Of a stretch of 37,041 nt of DNA, positions 9,122 through 18,267 are shown one piece after another (position 1 is the stretch's first letter; each line of letters starts with the position of its first letter). Made by a program: the position numbers and the translations under genes. Source of the stretch: an uncultured Flavobacteriaceae bacterium (GTDB lineage Bacteria; Bacteroidota; Bacteroidia; Flavobacteriales; Flavobacteriaceae); NCBI GenBank assembly GCA_913043275.1, contig CAJWLL010000020.1, positions 1 through 37,041 of the forward strand, read 5' to 3'. Below the pieces are notes generated by a model. It saw only the letters and a program-made list of their open reading frames with translations. It ran no database searches and was not told where the DNA came from.

Positions 9122-9928
9122 TTATTTTAAAATATGATTAGTATAGAATTGAACTAGGGCATCCTCATTTTGAGATTCTTGGTAATTGAGCCCAGGAATC
9201 AGTTTTTCCTTCGAAAATTCTTGAATAGTCTCAGGGATTTCGGCATCGGCAAAAACATAACCATCTGAAAAGTTTAAACTTAATTGCAGTAAATTTTCAA
9301 AACTAGCATTTTTCAAATTTTCAATCAATTCTTGAGATATGCCATCAAAAGCGACTTTCTTAAGAAATTTATCAGAAATAACTCCTTCAAATTCTTTGGC
9401 GTAAACAGAAGTTACAATTTTGCTTTGGGCAAAGATGGGTTCATCTTTGTAATAGGTATTTAGATAGAGTGGAAAAAGACTGGTAAACCAACCATGTAAA
9501 TGGATAATGTCAGGAGACCAATTCAATTTTTTGACGGTTTCAATTACCCCTTTGGTGAAGAAAATCATCCTTTCATCATTGTCAGTAAAAAGTGTTTGCT
9601 TTTCATCTCTTAGTACTGCTCTTCTTTTAAAATATTCCTCATTATCAATAAAATAGACTTGCATTCTTTCCTTGGGAATTGAGGCTACCTTGATAATCAA
9701 AGGCATATCAACATCGTTGATTACCAAATTCATTCCAGAAAGTCGAATTACCTCATGTAACTGATGTCTTCTTTCGTTGATCAAACCATATCTAGGCATA
9801 AAAATCCGAGTTTGACCACCGTGATCATTAATGTTTTTTGGAATTTTAAATGAATTGATTGCTAGATTAGTCTGTGGGAGATAGGGCACCACTTCAGACG
9901 AGATATTTAGAACCTTTTTATCTTTCAT
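9122..9928 (-). CDS. Glycogen/starch synthase-like protein (GT5 N-terminal domain only, probably non-catalytic)
   Basis: A 268-residue protein resembling the N-terminal Rossmann domain of GT5 glycogen synthases: a start KVLNISSEVVPYL, then PRYG, a DNDERMIFFTKGVIE segment and the highly typical SPDIIHLHGWFTSLFPLYL (~residues 138-156). It lacks the whole C-terminal GT domain of a ~470-residue synthase, and the N-terminal KxGGL sugar-nucleotide loop is absent (PYLPQTNLA stands in its place). I infer that it is not an ordinary ADP-glucose glycosyltransferase. The same arrangement of this short protein beside DUF4270 and divergent from panC recurs, as I recall, in Flavobacteriia, arguing for a conserved unknown role rather than a pseudogene. 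I chose the ATG at 9926-9928 (MKDKKVLN) over an upstream in-frame ATG at 9949 because homologues begin this way. Confidence 0.78.
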   Translation of the reverse strand: MKDKKVLNISSEVVPYLPQTNLAINSFKIPKNINDHGGQTRIFMPRYGLINERRHQLHEVIRLSGMNLVINDVDMPLIIKVASIPKERMQVYFIDNEEYFKRRAVLRDEKQTLFTDNDERMIFFTKGVIETVKKLNWSPDIIHLHGWFTSLFPLYLNTYYKDEPIFAQSKIVTSVYAKEFEGVISDKFLKKVAFDGISQELIENLKNASFENLLQLSLNFSDGYVFADAEIPETIQEFSKEKLIPGLNYQESQNEDALVQFYTNHILK

Positions 9929-10031
9929 AAACTCTCTATAAATAATCAAGGAGATAAAGCTTTGCGAAATTACGAAAATTAAACGGAATATGTTGAATTC
10001 TGTATATTTACGCTTGTTAATTTCCTACTAA

Positions 10032-10871
10032 ATGAAGGTTTTCCAAACTTCCCATTCCTTGGTTGAGTATTTGTCAGACGAAATTCGACCATTTGGGATG
10101 GTTCCCACCATGGGCACTCTTCACCCTGGACACTTGTCTTTGATTGAAAGGGCTGTGAAGGAAAATCAAACCGTTTTAATCAGTATTTTCATCAACCCTA
10201 CTCAATTTGATAACAAAATGGATCTAAACAGCTACCCTATCAATATTGATGAAGATCTGCGTATAATAAAAAAGATAAGTAAAAATGTCTTGGTGTACGT
10301 TCCCAAGGTAGATGATATATATGGTAGAAAAGTGGAGTCCAAATCATTTGAGCTAGGAGGATTAGATGAGGTTATGGAAGGTGAAAAAAGGCCAGGACAT
10401 TTTCAAGGTGTGGTTACAGTAATTGCTCATTTTCTAAAAACATTCTACCCTGACAATGCCTATTTTGGAGAAAAAGATTTTCAACAGCTACTGATTATAG
10501 ATCATATAACCAGATCCATGAAAATAAAAACTAGAATTATTGGATGCCCCATCATAAGAGAAAGCAATGGACTTGCTATGAGTTCCCGGAACAGCTTGTT
10601 GAATAGTAATGAGCGGAAATTGGCTTCAAAATTGTTCGAGACATTACAATTTGCAAAGTCAAACGCCAAAAAAATGACCTACCGCACTCTCAAAAATATG
10701 GTTGGTGGTTTTTTTGAAAATCACAATGAATTGACTTTGGACTATTTTAGAATAGCAGACCCAAAAACATTAAAAGAAATTCATTTGGAAAGACCCGTTG
10801 ATCAAGGTCACGGGTTTATCGCAGCCTATTTGGGGAAAATAAGGTTAATAGATAATTTGGATATGTCTTAA
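10032..10871 (+). CDS. panC: Pantothenate synthetase (pantoate--beta-alanine ligase)
   Basis: Joins pantoate and beta-alanine with ATP, through pantoyl-AMP, to make pantothenate for CoA. The 279 residues show the nucleotidyltransferase signature MVPTMGTLHPGHLSLI (His31 and His34 of the HxGH-type motif), the substrate loop INPTQFD at ~54-60, EKDFQQL at ~147-153 and the C-terminal-domain switch MSSRN at 183-187. The length is normal. It starts the plus-strand series and is followed 17 bases later by panD, which supplies the beta-alanine. It diverges from the GT5-like gene across 103 bases. A TATATTTA box at 10003-10010 has no convincing TTG at the right distance. Confidence 0.97.
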   Translation: MKVFQTSHSLVEYLSDEIRPFGMVPTMGTLHPGHLSLIERAVKENQTVLISIFINPTQFDNKMDLNSYPINIDEDLRIIKKISKNVLVYVPKVDDIYGRKVESKSFELGGLDEVMEGEKRPGHFQGVVTVIAHFLKTFYPDNAYFGEKDFQQLLIIDHITRSMKIKTRIIGCPIIRESNGLAMSSRNSLLNSNERKLASKLFETLQFAKSNAKKMTYRTLKNMVGGFFENHNELTLDYFRIADPKTLKEIHLERPVDQGHGFIAAYLGKIRLIDNLDMS

Positions 10872-10888
10872 ATTACTAAATTTGCTTT

Positions 10889-11239
10889 GTGTTTGTAGAA
10901 GTAATAAAATCGAAAATACACAGAGTCAAGGTTACCGATGCGGACCTAAGCTATATTGGAAGCATCACCATAGACAGAGACTTGATAGATGCTGCTAATT
11001 TGGTAGTGGGCGAAAAAGTACATGTGCTAAATATTAACAATGGTGAACGACTAGAAACCTATATTATCGAAGGTAAAAGAGGAAGTGGAGAAGTAACCCT
11101 AAATGGCCCTGCAGCGAGGAAAGCTCAAAAAGGAGACATCGTCATCATTGTTGGATATGCACAAATGGAATTTGAAGAGGCTAAAAATTTTAAGCCTACC
11201 ATTATTTTTCCTAACGAAAATACCAACCGCTTAAATTAA
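10889..11239 (+). CDS. panD: Aspartate 1-decarboxylase (pyruvoyl-dependent)
   Basis: Converts L-aspartate to beta-alanine, the other precursor of pantothenate. The 116-residue proenzyme contains the self-cleavage site Gly24-Ser25 in [10 protein letters not shown]; Ser25 becomes the pyruvoyl group. The substrate-binding and core segments KIHRVKVT and [18 protein letters not shown] are intact. The start is GTG at 10889-10891; it places Gly24-Ser25 at the family's standard numbering, and no ATG is available nearby. The position directly after panC is the expected pathway operon. The next gene starts four bases after its stop. Confidence 0.96.
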   Translation: MFVEVIKSKIHRVKVTDADLSYIGSITIDRDLIDAANLVVGEKVHVLNINNGERLETYIIEGKRGSGEVTLNGPAARKAQKGDIVIIVGYAQMEFEEAKNFKPTIIFPNENTNRLN

Positions 11240-11243
11240 AAGA

Positions 11244-12206
11244 TTGAAGAAAGTCCTTTCACTTTCAAAAAAAGTTATTCCATTAGTAATAGGGGTTTTT
11301 TTTATTAATTTAAGTTATCAAAATACAACCCCTGAAGACCGAATTAGCATTATAAAATACATCCAAAACGCGGATTATTTTTTTGTCTTTCTTTCTGCTT
11401 TTTTTGGGATATTAAGTCATATTTCCAGAGCAGTGCGATGGCAATATCTTCTTGAACCACTGGGTTACCGCCCCAAAACAATCAATTCCATTTTAGCTGT
11501 ATTAATCGGGTATTTCTCAAATCTTGGCATTCCCCGTTCGGGAGAATTATTACGGGCTACTACCATGAATCGATATGAAAATATCCCTTTTCATAAAGGC
11601 TTTGGTACAGTCATCGTGGAACGAGTTATAGATCTTGCTTTACTGATGCTTTGCATTCTTTTGGCATTAGTTTTACAACATGATTTAATAGCCGATTATT
11701 TAAGCCTAGAGAATTTGAACTTTTATCAAATGTTTATCAGCGTGATCATTTTAATCTTAGGAGTTATCTTGTTTCGAAAGTTTTTTCTTCAATCCACCCA
11801 CCCGTTTACAAATAAAATTAAACATTTTTTCCAAGGCATATGGGAGGGAATGATGTCCATCAAACACATTAAAAACAAAGGACTTTTTATTACCCATACC
11901 ATTTTTATCTGGCTGATGTACATATTGATGTTTTGGGTCGTCAAGTTTTCCATTCCCGAGACGATAAGTCTTGAGATGAATGCTATAATTCCTGCTTTTG
12001 TAGTGGGAGGATTGTCTATCTCTGCAACCAATGGCGGTGTAGGCATTTACCCATATTCTGTTTCTTTAGTATTGATTGCTTTTGGAATTTCTAAAGAATC
12101 TAGCTTGGCTTTTGGATGGATCAGCTGGACATGTCAAACGCTAATGTTGGTTACTTTCGGTGCAATGGCATTTTTTGCTTTACCTTTGGTTAATCACCAA
12201 AAATAA
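11244..12206 (+). CDS. Lysylphosphatidylglycerol synthase transmembrane-region family protein (UPF0104)
   Basis: A polytopic inner-membrane protein of 320 residues with about seven to nine hydrophobic segments. Family motifs are visible: an SRAVRWQYLLEPLGY segment after the second helix, GYFSNLGIPRSGELLRA (~residues 89-105) and SATNGGVGIYPYSVSL near the C-terminus. This matches the flippase-like domain of MprF without the aminoacyl-transferase domain, so it should not make lysyl-PG itself; stand-alone copies are usually called putative lipid flippases or transporters. The start is TTG at 11244-11246, four bases after panD, with no better start before the first membrane segment. Its substrate and any link to pantothenate synthesis are unknown; the position likely reflects operon packing. 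Confidence 0.82.
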   Translation: MKKVLSLSKKVIPLVIGVFFINLSYQNTTPEDRISIIKYIQNADYFFVFLSAFFGILSHISRAVRWQYLLEPLGYRPKTINSILAVLIGYFSNLGIPRSGELLRATTMNRYENIPFHKGFGTVIVERVIDLALLMLCILLALVLQHDLIADYLSLENLNFYQMFISVIILILGVILFRKFFLQSTHPFTNKIKHFFQGIWEGMMSIKHIKNKGLFITHTIFIWLMYILMFWVVKFSIPETISLEMNAIIPAFVVGGLSISATNGGVGIYPYSVSLVLIAFGISKESSLAFGWISWTCQTLMLVTFGAMAFFALPLVNHQK

Positions 12207-12230
12207 AACTCATTTTTTCCTGTTATCATT

Positions 12231-13589
12231 ATGAGTAAAGTCAAATACTCTTTCTTTTGTCAAAGCTGCGGGACACAACACGCCCAGTGGCAAGGCCAGT
12301 GCAACTCCTGTAAAAAATGGAATACCCTGAGAGAAGAGGTAGTGGAAAAGCCAGATAAAAAAAATTGGAAAAGCAAAAAAAAAGCCAGTTCCGTTTCAAA
12401 GCCCCTTAAAATTAATCAGATTGAAGTTTCATCAGAATCAAGAATAGATACAGGAGATTTCGAATTAAATCGCGTGTTAGGAGGTGGAATCATTCCCGGA
12501 TCACTAATACTTTTGGGAGGAGAGCCTGGTATCGGAAAGTCAACACTACTTTTACAAATTGCCATGACTGTGTGTTGTAAAGTACTTTATGTCTCTGGAG
12601 AAGAAAGCCAACATCAAATCAAAATCCGTTCCGACAGAATGGATACATCCTCGGACCAATGTTACGTGCTCAGTGAAACAAAAACCCAAAATATATTCTC
12701 ACAAATTGAAACCTTAGCTCCTGAATTGGTAGTCATTGATTCTATCCAAACTTTAAACACAGATTATATTTATAGCAGTCCCGGGAGTGTTTCTCAAATT
12801 AAAGAATGTACCGCAGAATTCATCAGGTTTGCTAAGGAGACCCATGTGCCTGTGTTTTTAGTTGGTCACATCACCAAAGATGGTCAAATTGCAGGGCCAA
12901 AGATACTGGAACATATGGTAGATGTAGTATTGCATTTCGAAGGAGACCGCAATCACATCTACCGCATCTTAAGAACTCAAAAAAATCGTTTTGGAGCGAC
13001 TTCAGAAATTGGAATTTACGAAATGCAATCAAACGGTTTAAGGGCAGTAAGTAATCCAAGTGAACTTTTGATTTCAGAGAAAGATGAAAAATTAAGTGGA
13101 CATGCCGTAGCAGCAACCGTTGAGGGCATACGTCCCTTAATGATTGAAATTCAGGCCTTGGTCAGTACCGCAGTATATAGCACTCCACAAAGAACTACTA
13201 CCGGTTACAATTCCAAAAGACTCAATATGCTTTTGGCTGTTTTGGAAAAAAGGGCGGGATTTGTCCTAGGCACAAAAGATGTTTTTGTAAATATTACGGG
13301 AGGAGTTTCAATTGCTGATCCAGCTATTGATTTGGCAGTCATCGTCTCCATTTTATCAAGTTATCACGATATAGATATCTCTGAAGGCTTTTGTTTTGCT
13401 GCAGAGGTGGGACTATCGGGGGATATTAGACCCGTTCCGAAAACAGATCAGCGAATACAAGAAGCATCAAAATTGGGGTTTGACACTATCGTAATCTCTA
13501 AGTTTGCCAAAATTGGCAAACAAAATGAATCCATCAAAGTGCTTTACGTTTCCAAAATTGAAGCACTGATTAAAGCGCTTTTTGATTGA
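12231..13589 (+). CDS. radA: DNA repair protein RadA
   Basis: A RecA-like ATPase that helps branch migration in recombination intermediates. The 452 residues have the expected order: an N-terminal C4 zinc finger (Cys10-x2-Cys13, Cys24-x2-Cys27), Walker A GGEPGIGKST at 96-105, the RadA-specific KNRFG motif at 251-255, and a Lon-protease-like C-terminal domain (~270-452) with the GGVSIADPAIDLAV region. All key motifs are intact and the length is normal. It starts 24 bases after the membrane protein gene and probably belongs to the same transcript as panC-panD. Confidence 0.96.
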   Translation: MSKVKYSFFCQSCGTQHAQWQGQCNSCKKWNTLREEVVEKPDKKNWKSKKKASSVSKPLKINQIEVSSESRIDTGDFELNRVLGGGIIPGSLILLGGEPGIGKSTLLLQIAMTVCCKVLYVSGEESQHQIKIRSDRMDTSSDQCYVLSETKTQNIFSQIETLAPELVVIDSIQTLNTDYIYSSPGSVSQIKECTAEFIRFAKETHVPVFLVGHITKDGQIAGPKILEHMVDVVLHFEGDRNHIYRILRTQKNRFGATSEIGIYEMQSNGLRAVSNPSELLISEKDEKLSGHAVAATVEGIRPLMIEIQALVSTAVYSTPQRTTTGYNSKRLNMLLAVLEKRAGFVLGTKDVFVNITGGVSIADPAIDLAVIVSILSSYHDIDISEGFCFAAEVGLSGDIRPVPKTDQRIQEASKLGFDTIVISKFAKIGKQNESIKVLYVSKIEALIKALFD

Positions 13590-13625
13590 CATTTAAATTA
13601 ATTTTCATTATAAAGATGTAAATTT

Positions 13626-13644
13626 AATTGATCAAAAATCAATT
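13626..13644 (+). promoter_or_regulatory. Perfect inverted repeat directly in front of gdhA
   Basis: AATTGAT and ATCAATT form a perfect 7-bp arm pair around CAAAA, ending two bases before the gdhA ATG at 13647. In RNA it would fold over the ribosome-binding region; in DNA it could be an operator. The arms are mostly A-T, so the structure is weak and chance is possible. Confidence 0.3.
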
Positions 13645-13646
13645 CC

Positions 13647-14987
13647 ATGGATAAAATAATCAAAGAATTTCTTAATGAAGTCAATAAAAGAAATCAAAAT
13701 GAACCTGAATTTATGCAGGCAGTAACAGAAGTCGCCGAAACGGTTATTCCTTATATCGTTAAAAATGATTTTTACTACGGCCAAAATATTTTGATGCGTA
13801 TGGTAGAACCTGAGCGCGTAGTCTCCTTTAGAGTTGCTTGGATTGATGATCAAGAGGAAATTCAGGTAAACCGGGGTTACAGAATAGAAATGAATTCTGC
13901 GATTGGCCCCTACAAGGGAGGCTTGCGTTTTCATCCCAGTGTGAACTTGAGCGTTCTGAAGTTTTTGGCTTTTGAGCAAATCTTCAAAAATAGCTTGACT
14001 ACCCTTCCAATGGGAGGTGGAAAAGGAGGTTCAGATTTTAACCCCAAAGGAAGAACGGACACAGAGGTGATGCGTTTTTGCCAAAGTTTTATGACGGAAT
14101 TGTTTCGTCACATAGGTCCAAATCGGGATATCCCTGCCGGAGACATTGGGGTGGGAAGTAGAGAAATTGGCTACATGTTTGGACAATACAAAAGATTGAA
14201 AAACGAATTTACAGGAGTTTTGACCGGAAAAGGAATATCTTGGGGAGGTTCTCTGATCAGGCCGGAAGCCACAGGCTACGGAGTGGTTTATTTTGTTCAA
14301 AAGATGATGGAATACAACGAAACCGGTCTAAAAGGAAAAAAAGTAGTGATTTCAGGAAGTGGAAATGTTGCCCAGTACGCAGCAGAGAAAGCCATTCAAT
14401 TGGGAAGTAAAGTATTGACATTGTCCGATTCCTCAGGATACATTTATGATGCAGAGGGCATAGACGAAGAAAAATTGGCTCACGTGATGCAGCTAAAAAA
14501 TATAAAAAGAGCCCGAATCAGTGCCTATATAGAAAAATACCCCAAAGCAAAGTTCGTTTCTGAAAAATCCCCCTGGGAAGTCGCCTGTGAGGTAGCTTTA
14601 CCTTGTGCTACCCAAAATGAATTAAACGAAAAAGATGCAGCTTTACTAATCAGTAATGGCTGTGTTTGTGTTGGTGAGGGTGCCAATATGCCTTCCACTC
14701 CAGAGGCCATTCACCAATTCACTAATCATAAAATTCTTTATGCTCCAGGTAAGGCCTCCAATGCGGGAGGAGTTGCTGTTTCTGGATTAGAAATGGCACA
14801 AAACTCTCTTAGGTATAATTGGTCACGTGAAGAAGTAGATGCCAAGTTACAATCCATTATGGCCGATATCCACAAATCTTGCTTGGATTTTGGAAAAGAA
14901 GACGGCTATGTCAATTATGTGAAAGGAGCCAACATTGCTGGTTTTGTTAAAGTAGCCGATGCCATGCTTGCTCAAGGAGTGGTTTAA
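13647..14987 (+). CDS. gdhA: NADP-specific glutamate dehydrogenase
   Basis: Interconverts glutamate with 2-oxoglutarate plus ammonia, mainly for ammonia assimilation when NADPH-linked. The 446 residues match the hexameric ~450-residue class. The substrate region GPYKGGLRFHPSVN lies at ~87-100, and the catalytic lysine is Lys126 in PMGGGKGGSDF. The Rossmann domain follows at ~205-380, with GSGNVAQYAAEKA and an acidic-to-serine loop LSDSSG that fits NADP rather than NAD. It lies 57 bases after radA, with a small inverted repeat before the start, and 14 bases before recO. It may have its own promoter, but no clean TTG-N19-TAnnTTTG pair is seen (TAATTTTC at 13599 has too short a spacer). Confidence 0.96.
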   Translation: MDKIIKEFLNEVNKRNQNEPEFMQAVTEVAETVIPYIVKNDFYYGQNILMRMVEPERVVSFRVAWIDDQEEIQVNRGYRIEMNSAIGPYKGGLRFHPSVNLSVLKFLAFEQIFKNSLTTLPMGGGKGGSDFNPKGRTDTEVMRFCQSFMTELFRHIGPNRDIPAGDIGVGSREIGYMFGQYKRLKNEFTGVLTGKGISWGGSLIRPEATGYGVVYFVQKMMEYNETGLKGKKVVISGSGNVAQYAAEKAIQLGSKVLTLSDSSGYIYDAEGIDEEKLAHVMQLKNIKRARISAYIEKYPKAKFVSEKSPWEVACEVALPCATQNELNEKDAALLISNGCVCVGEGANMPSTPEAIHQFTNHKILYAPGKASNAGGVAVSGLEMAQNSLRYNWSREEVDAKLQSIMADIHKSCLDFGKEDGYVNYVKGANIAGFVKVADAMLAQGVV

Positions 14988-15001
14988 ATCTACTTTCTAA
15001 C

Positions 15002-15730
15002 ATGTTGATTGAAACCGATGCCATTGTTATAAGCATATTGAAATACGGTGATTCCAGCCTAATAGCACGTTGCTACTGTAAAGATTTAGGATTAAAGTCT
15101 TTTATGCTCAAAGGCATATTATCCTCCAAAAAAGGCTCCTTAAAAAAGTCTCTTTTTCAACCCCTAAGCATCATCAACCTTATTACCCGAATAAAAAACG
15201 TAAGCAGAGAGGGGCTTCATTTTATCAAAGAAGCCAGAGTCCATGTTCCTCTAATCGAAATTCCATCGGACATCAAAAAAAACGCTGTAGCTCTTTTTTT
15301 ATCAGAGGTGATAACAAATGTCATTACTGAAGAGGGCGCACCTAATGCAACCTTATACAATTTTATTCAAAAAAACGTTATTCACTTGGAGGAAAAAAGG
15401 TTTTCTCCCCTTTTTCATTTAAAATTTATGATGGATCTCAGTCATCATCTCGGCTTCTATCCCAATCAGTCCAATTTAAGAGAGGACTATTTTGATTTAG
15501 AAAGTGGTTGTTTTTGCAGTTCATCCTCCTCCAAATATGCTATCGGAGGTGAGACCGTCATTGCATTTAAGAAATTACTTGGCACTAATTCTGAGAAATT
15601 TAATGATTTAATAATTCCCAATTTGCTCAGAACAAAGGTGTTAAGCGTATTGATAGATTATTTTAATTTACATTTACAAGGTTTTGGAAAAATAAAATCA
15701 GTCAATATACTCCATGAAATTTTTCGCTAA
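15002..15730 (+). CDS. recO: DNA repair protein RecO
   Basis: A recombination mediator that helps load RecA onto SSB-covered single strands in the RecF pathway. The 242 residues start with an OB-fold (MLIETDAIVISILKYGDSSL, residues 1-20), followed by the helical C-terminal domain with FLSEVITNVITEEG and DLSHHLGFYPNQSN. A zinc-finger-like site is reduced to the short SGCFCSS cluster, so metal binding is doubtful. The length is normal for the family. Its last 17 bases overlap the start of the next TonB receptor gene, suggesting coupled translation even though the functions are unrelated. Confidence 0.93.
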   Translation: MLIETDAIVISILKYGDSSLIARCYCKDLGLKSFMLKGILSSKKGSLKKSLFQPLSIINLITRIKNVSREGLHFIKEARVHVPLIEIPSDIKKNAVALFLSEVITNVITEEGAPNATLYNFIQKNVIHLEEKRFSPLFHLKFMMDLSHHLGFYPNQSNLREDYFDLESGCFCSSSSSKYAIGGETVIAFKKLLGTNSEKFNDLIIPNLLRTKVLSVLIDYFNLHLQGFGKIKSVNILHEIFR

Positions 15731-18209
15731 AAAAATTTTTTTCTTGTTAATAGCTTCGTTTTCATTCTTCCACAGTCTTTGTGGTCAAGAAGTTTGGGTG
15801 GAAGATGGTGTGTCAGGTGAACCTTTAGAGAATGTAGTTGTTTTTTCAGAAAACGGGAGTCATAACCTACTGACCAATGCCATAGGAAAAGCAGTTCTTG
15901 ATGACTTTCCTAGTGAGGGACAAATCAAATTTAGTCTTATGGGATATCAAACCCTGACAATTTCAATTCTTGAAGTTTTGCAAGGGAAAAAAGTCATCCA
16001 ATTGACTTCTGAAGATGAAGTTTTAAAAGAAGTAGTACTTTCTGTAGCCAGATCTCAATCCACTAGAGACAAAATAGCTGAGCAAGTAGGTGTTATCTCT
16101 CAAAAAGAAATTGAAATCAGCGCAGTGGCCAACGGAGCAGACCTTTTGGAAATCAATCCTAACATTAGGATTCAAAAATCTCAAGGTGGAGGGGGGAGTC
16201 CTATTCTAAGGGGATTTGAAGCTAATCGAGTCTTAATCGTGATCGATGGAGTCAGAATGAATAATGCAATCTACAGATCAGGTCATTTACAAAATGCTAT
16301 TACCATCGACCCTCATAACATAGAAAGGGTGGAAGTCACTTTTGGGTCTTCCTCCGTAGGGTATGGTTCCGATGCGTTGGGAGGAGTTATTCACTATTAC
16401 ACCAAATCTCCAAAGTTGAACAATAAAAAAACTGTAAGCTCGGAGTTTTCATCTGCCTTTAATTCCGCCAATCTTTCTTTTGTAAATAATTCTAAAATCG
16501 AATTGAGTTATAAAAATTGGGGGAGTCTTACCAGTATGAGTTATTCTAATTTTGATGACATCAGAATTGGTAAAAAAAGAAAACACGGTTTTTCGAAATG
16601 GGGATTGACTCCTTACTATTCAATGAACAGTCGAAATGAATACAATGGGACCCCCACTACCAGTTCTAGCCCTAACCTCCAAAAAAACACAGGTTATGAA
16701 CAATTAGATGTTTTTCAAAAATTTCTTTTTCGCCTTCCCAGCGACATGCTTTTAAATGTAAATCTCCAATATTCGGAATCTTCCGATATTGACCGATACG
16801 ATAAATTGATGGAGGAACGTAATGGAAGTCTCCGCTTTAGCGAATGGTATTACGGGCCCCAAAAGAGATTTTTTTTCTCCCCGCAGCTCAAGTTTTTCTT
16901 GGGTAAGAATTGGTTAAAGAAAGGAACACTAACTGCTGCATATCAAAATGTAGAGGAATCTAGGATCAATAGAAGGTTTGGAAGCCTTACCCGTTCACAC
17001 CAAATTGAAAATGTTGATGTTTATAGCATTAATGCCGATTTTTATGGAAATATCGCCCAAGGACATTCACTAGCCTATGGTTTGGAATGGACCCATAACA
17101 AAATTAGATCCGATGGATATGCCTTAGACTTGATTCTGAATTTGGAGAATATCATCGGTTACACCGATCGAATCATGATCCCCTCCCGTTACCCCAGCGA
17201 TGGGAGTAGCGCATCCAGTTTTGCAGGTTATTTGAATTGGATCTATAGGACTAATGATCGTTTGACCCTTAATGGAGGATTAAGACTGACTGGATCGAAG
17301 ATTATTGCCCGATGGAATGACTCTGCTCAAGTCGACAAACTTTTATCTTCAGTTGATTTGCAATCTGAAGCAATGACCTATACTTTAGCAATGACCTATC
17401 GACCCAGCGAAAAATGGCAAATCAACAGTTTAATTTCCAGTGGGTTCAGAAATCCCAATATTGATGATATTGGAAAAATAAGAGAGAGCAATGGTATTCT
17501 GTTAGTCCCCAATTCCTTTTTAAAACCAGAATACGCCTATACTTTAGAATCTGGAATAACGTTTACTACTCCAAACAAAACCAATTTTATTGACTTAAGG
17601 GCCTATAGCACTCTGGTCTCTCGACACATTGTTAGGTCGGATTTTATTGTTTTTTCCGACACCAGCACCCCCGATGAAAACACTATTATTTACAATGGGG
17701 AAGAAGTCTATACCCAAGCAAATAAAAATTTAGGAAATCGTTTTATCTATGGTGGTTCCGTCCAGGGGAAATGGGTGCTCATTTATCCATTCGAAATTAT
17801 GGGAGGAATAACCTTCACAACAGCTAATGAAAACCCTGATTATGGACCTATGCCGTCTATAGCTCCCTTATTCGGAACCTTTACACTTTCTCATAAAATT
17901 AAAAATTGGAAGACTTTACTGATTTGGAAATTCAGTGACCAAAAACACCCCATTGATTATAGTTGGGGAGGGGAAGACGGGTTGAACGAAACCCCTGTTG
18001 TAAATGCTAATTCTATTAATGATATGAATAAATATTACGGTATGCCTTCTTGGAATGTATGGTCTATTTTATCCCAATATCAATTTCAAAAAAACATCAT
18101 TTTGAATGTAGCACTTAAAAACATTTTTGATCTACATTACAGAACTTTTGCTTCTGGTATCTCTGCAGAAGGAAGGAGTATACAATTAGGATTAAAGGTT
18201 AAAATCTAA
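15714..18209 (+). CDS. TonB-dependent receptor, haem/siderophore-type
   Basis: An outer-membrane transporter of 831 residues. A signal peptide covers ~1-24 (ends LCGQ), a divergent carboxypeptidase-regulatory-like domain ~25-100, the plug ~105-225, and the barrel the rest. The plug has RGFEANRVLIVIDGVRMNNA followed by YRSGHLQN, a pattern I associate with receptors annotated for haemoglobin, transferrin or other iron sources. The barrel contains SSGFRNPNIDDIGK, similar to the FRAP/NPNL box of haem receptors. The ATG at 15714 overlaps recO by 17 bases and gives a clean signal peptide. ileS follows after 58 bases. Iron or haem uptake is inferred from these motifs; no haem-degradation or TonB genes are nearby to support it. 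A G6 run occurs at ~16192-16197 but is shorter than the tract in the other receptor. Confidence 0.9.
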   Translation: MKFFAKKIFFLLIASFSFFHSLCGQEVWVEDGVSGEPLENVVVFSENGSHNLLTNAIGKAVLDDFPSEGQIKFSLMGYQTLTISILEVLQGKKVIQLTSEDEVLKEVVLSVARSQSTRDKIAEQVGVISQKEIEISAVANGADLLEINPNIRIQKSQGGGGSPILRGFEANRVLIVIDGVRMNNAIYRSGHLQNAITIDPHNIERVEVTFGSSSVGYGSDALGGVIHYYTKSPKLNNKKTVSSEFSSAFNSANLSFVNNSKIELSYKNWGSLTSMSYSNFDDIRIGKKRKHGFSKWGLTPYYSMNSRNEYNGTPTTSSSPNLQKNTGYEQLDVFQKFLFRLPSDMLLNVNLQYSESSDIDRYDKLMEERNGSLRFSEWYYGPQKRFFFSPQLKFFLGKNWLKKGTLTAAYQNVEESRINRRFGSLTRSHQIENVDVYSINADFYGNIAQGHSLAYGLEWTHNKIRSDGYALDLILNLENIIGYTDRIMIPSRYPSDGSSASSFAGYLNWIYRTNDRLTLNGGLRLTGSKIIARWNDSAQVDKLLSSVDLQSEAMTYTLAMTYRPSEKWQINSLISSGFRNPNIDDIGKIRESNGILLVPNSFLKPEYAYTLESGITFTTPNKTNFIDLRAYSTLVSRHIVRSDFIVFSDTSTPDENTIIYNGEEVYTQANKNLGNRFIYGGSVQGKWVLIYPFEIMGGITFTTANENPDYGPMPSIAPLFGTFTLSHKIKNWKTLLIWKFSDQKHPIDYSWGGEDGLNETPVVNANSINDMNKYYGMPSWNVWSILSQYQFQKNIILNVALKNIFDLHYRTFASGISAEGRSIQLGLKVKI

Positions 18210-18267
18210 AATCCTTTTTTGTTACCTAAAATCCTTAATTTCGCATCTTTAATTAACGCTGCCTGTC

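Noticed and set aside
9122-9928. GT5-like gene as a truncated pseudogene of glgA
   Set aside because: The frame is intact, it is coupled to the next gene, and no remnant of the C-terminal domain follows; a short conserved protein is more likely.
10003-10010. TATATTTA as the panC promoter -7 box
   Set aside because: It matches seven of eight positions but has no TTG at 17-23 bases upstream.
10032-13589. panC-panD-membrane protein-radA as a novel functional system
   Set aside because: Each gene is a known housekeeping family, and the grouping looks like ordinary operon packing in Flavobacteriia.
18219-18243. Promoter before ileS (TTG plus TAATTTCG)
   Set aside because: The spacer is only 14 bases and the second box has a mismatch; too weak to list.
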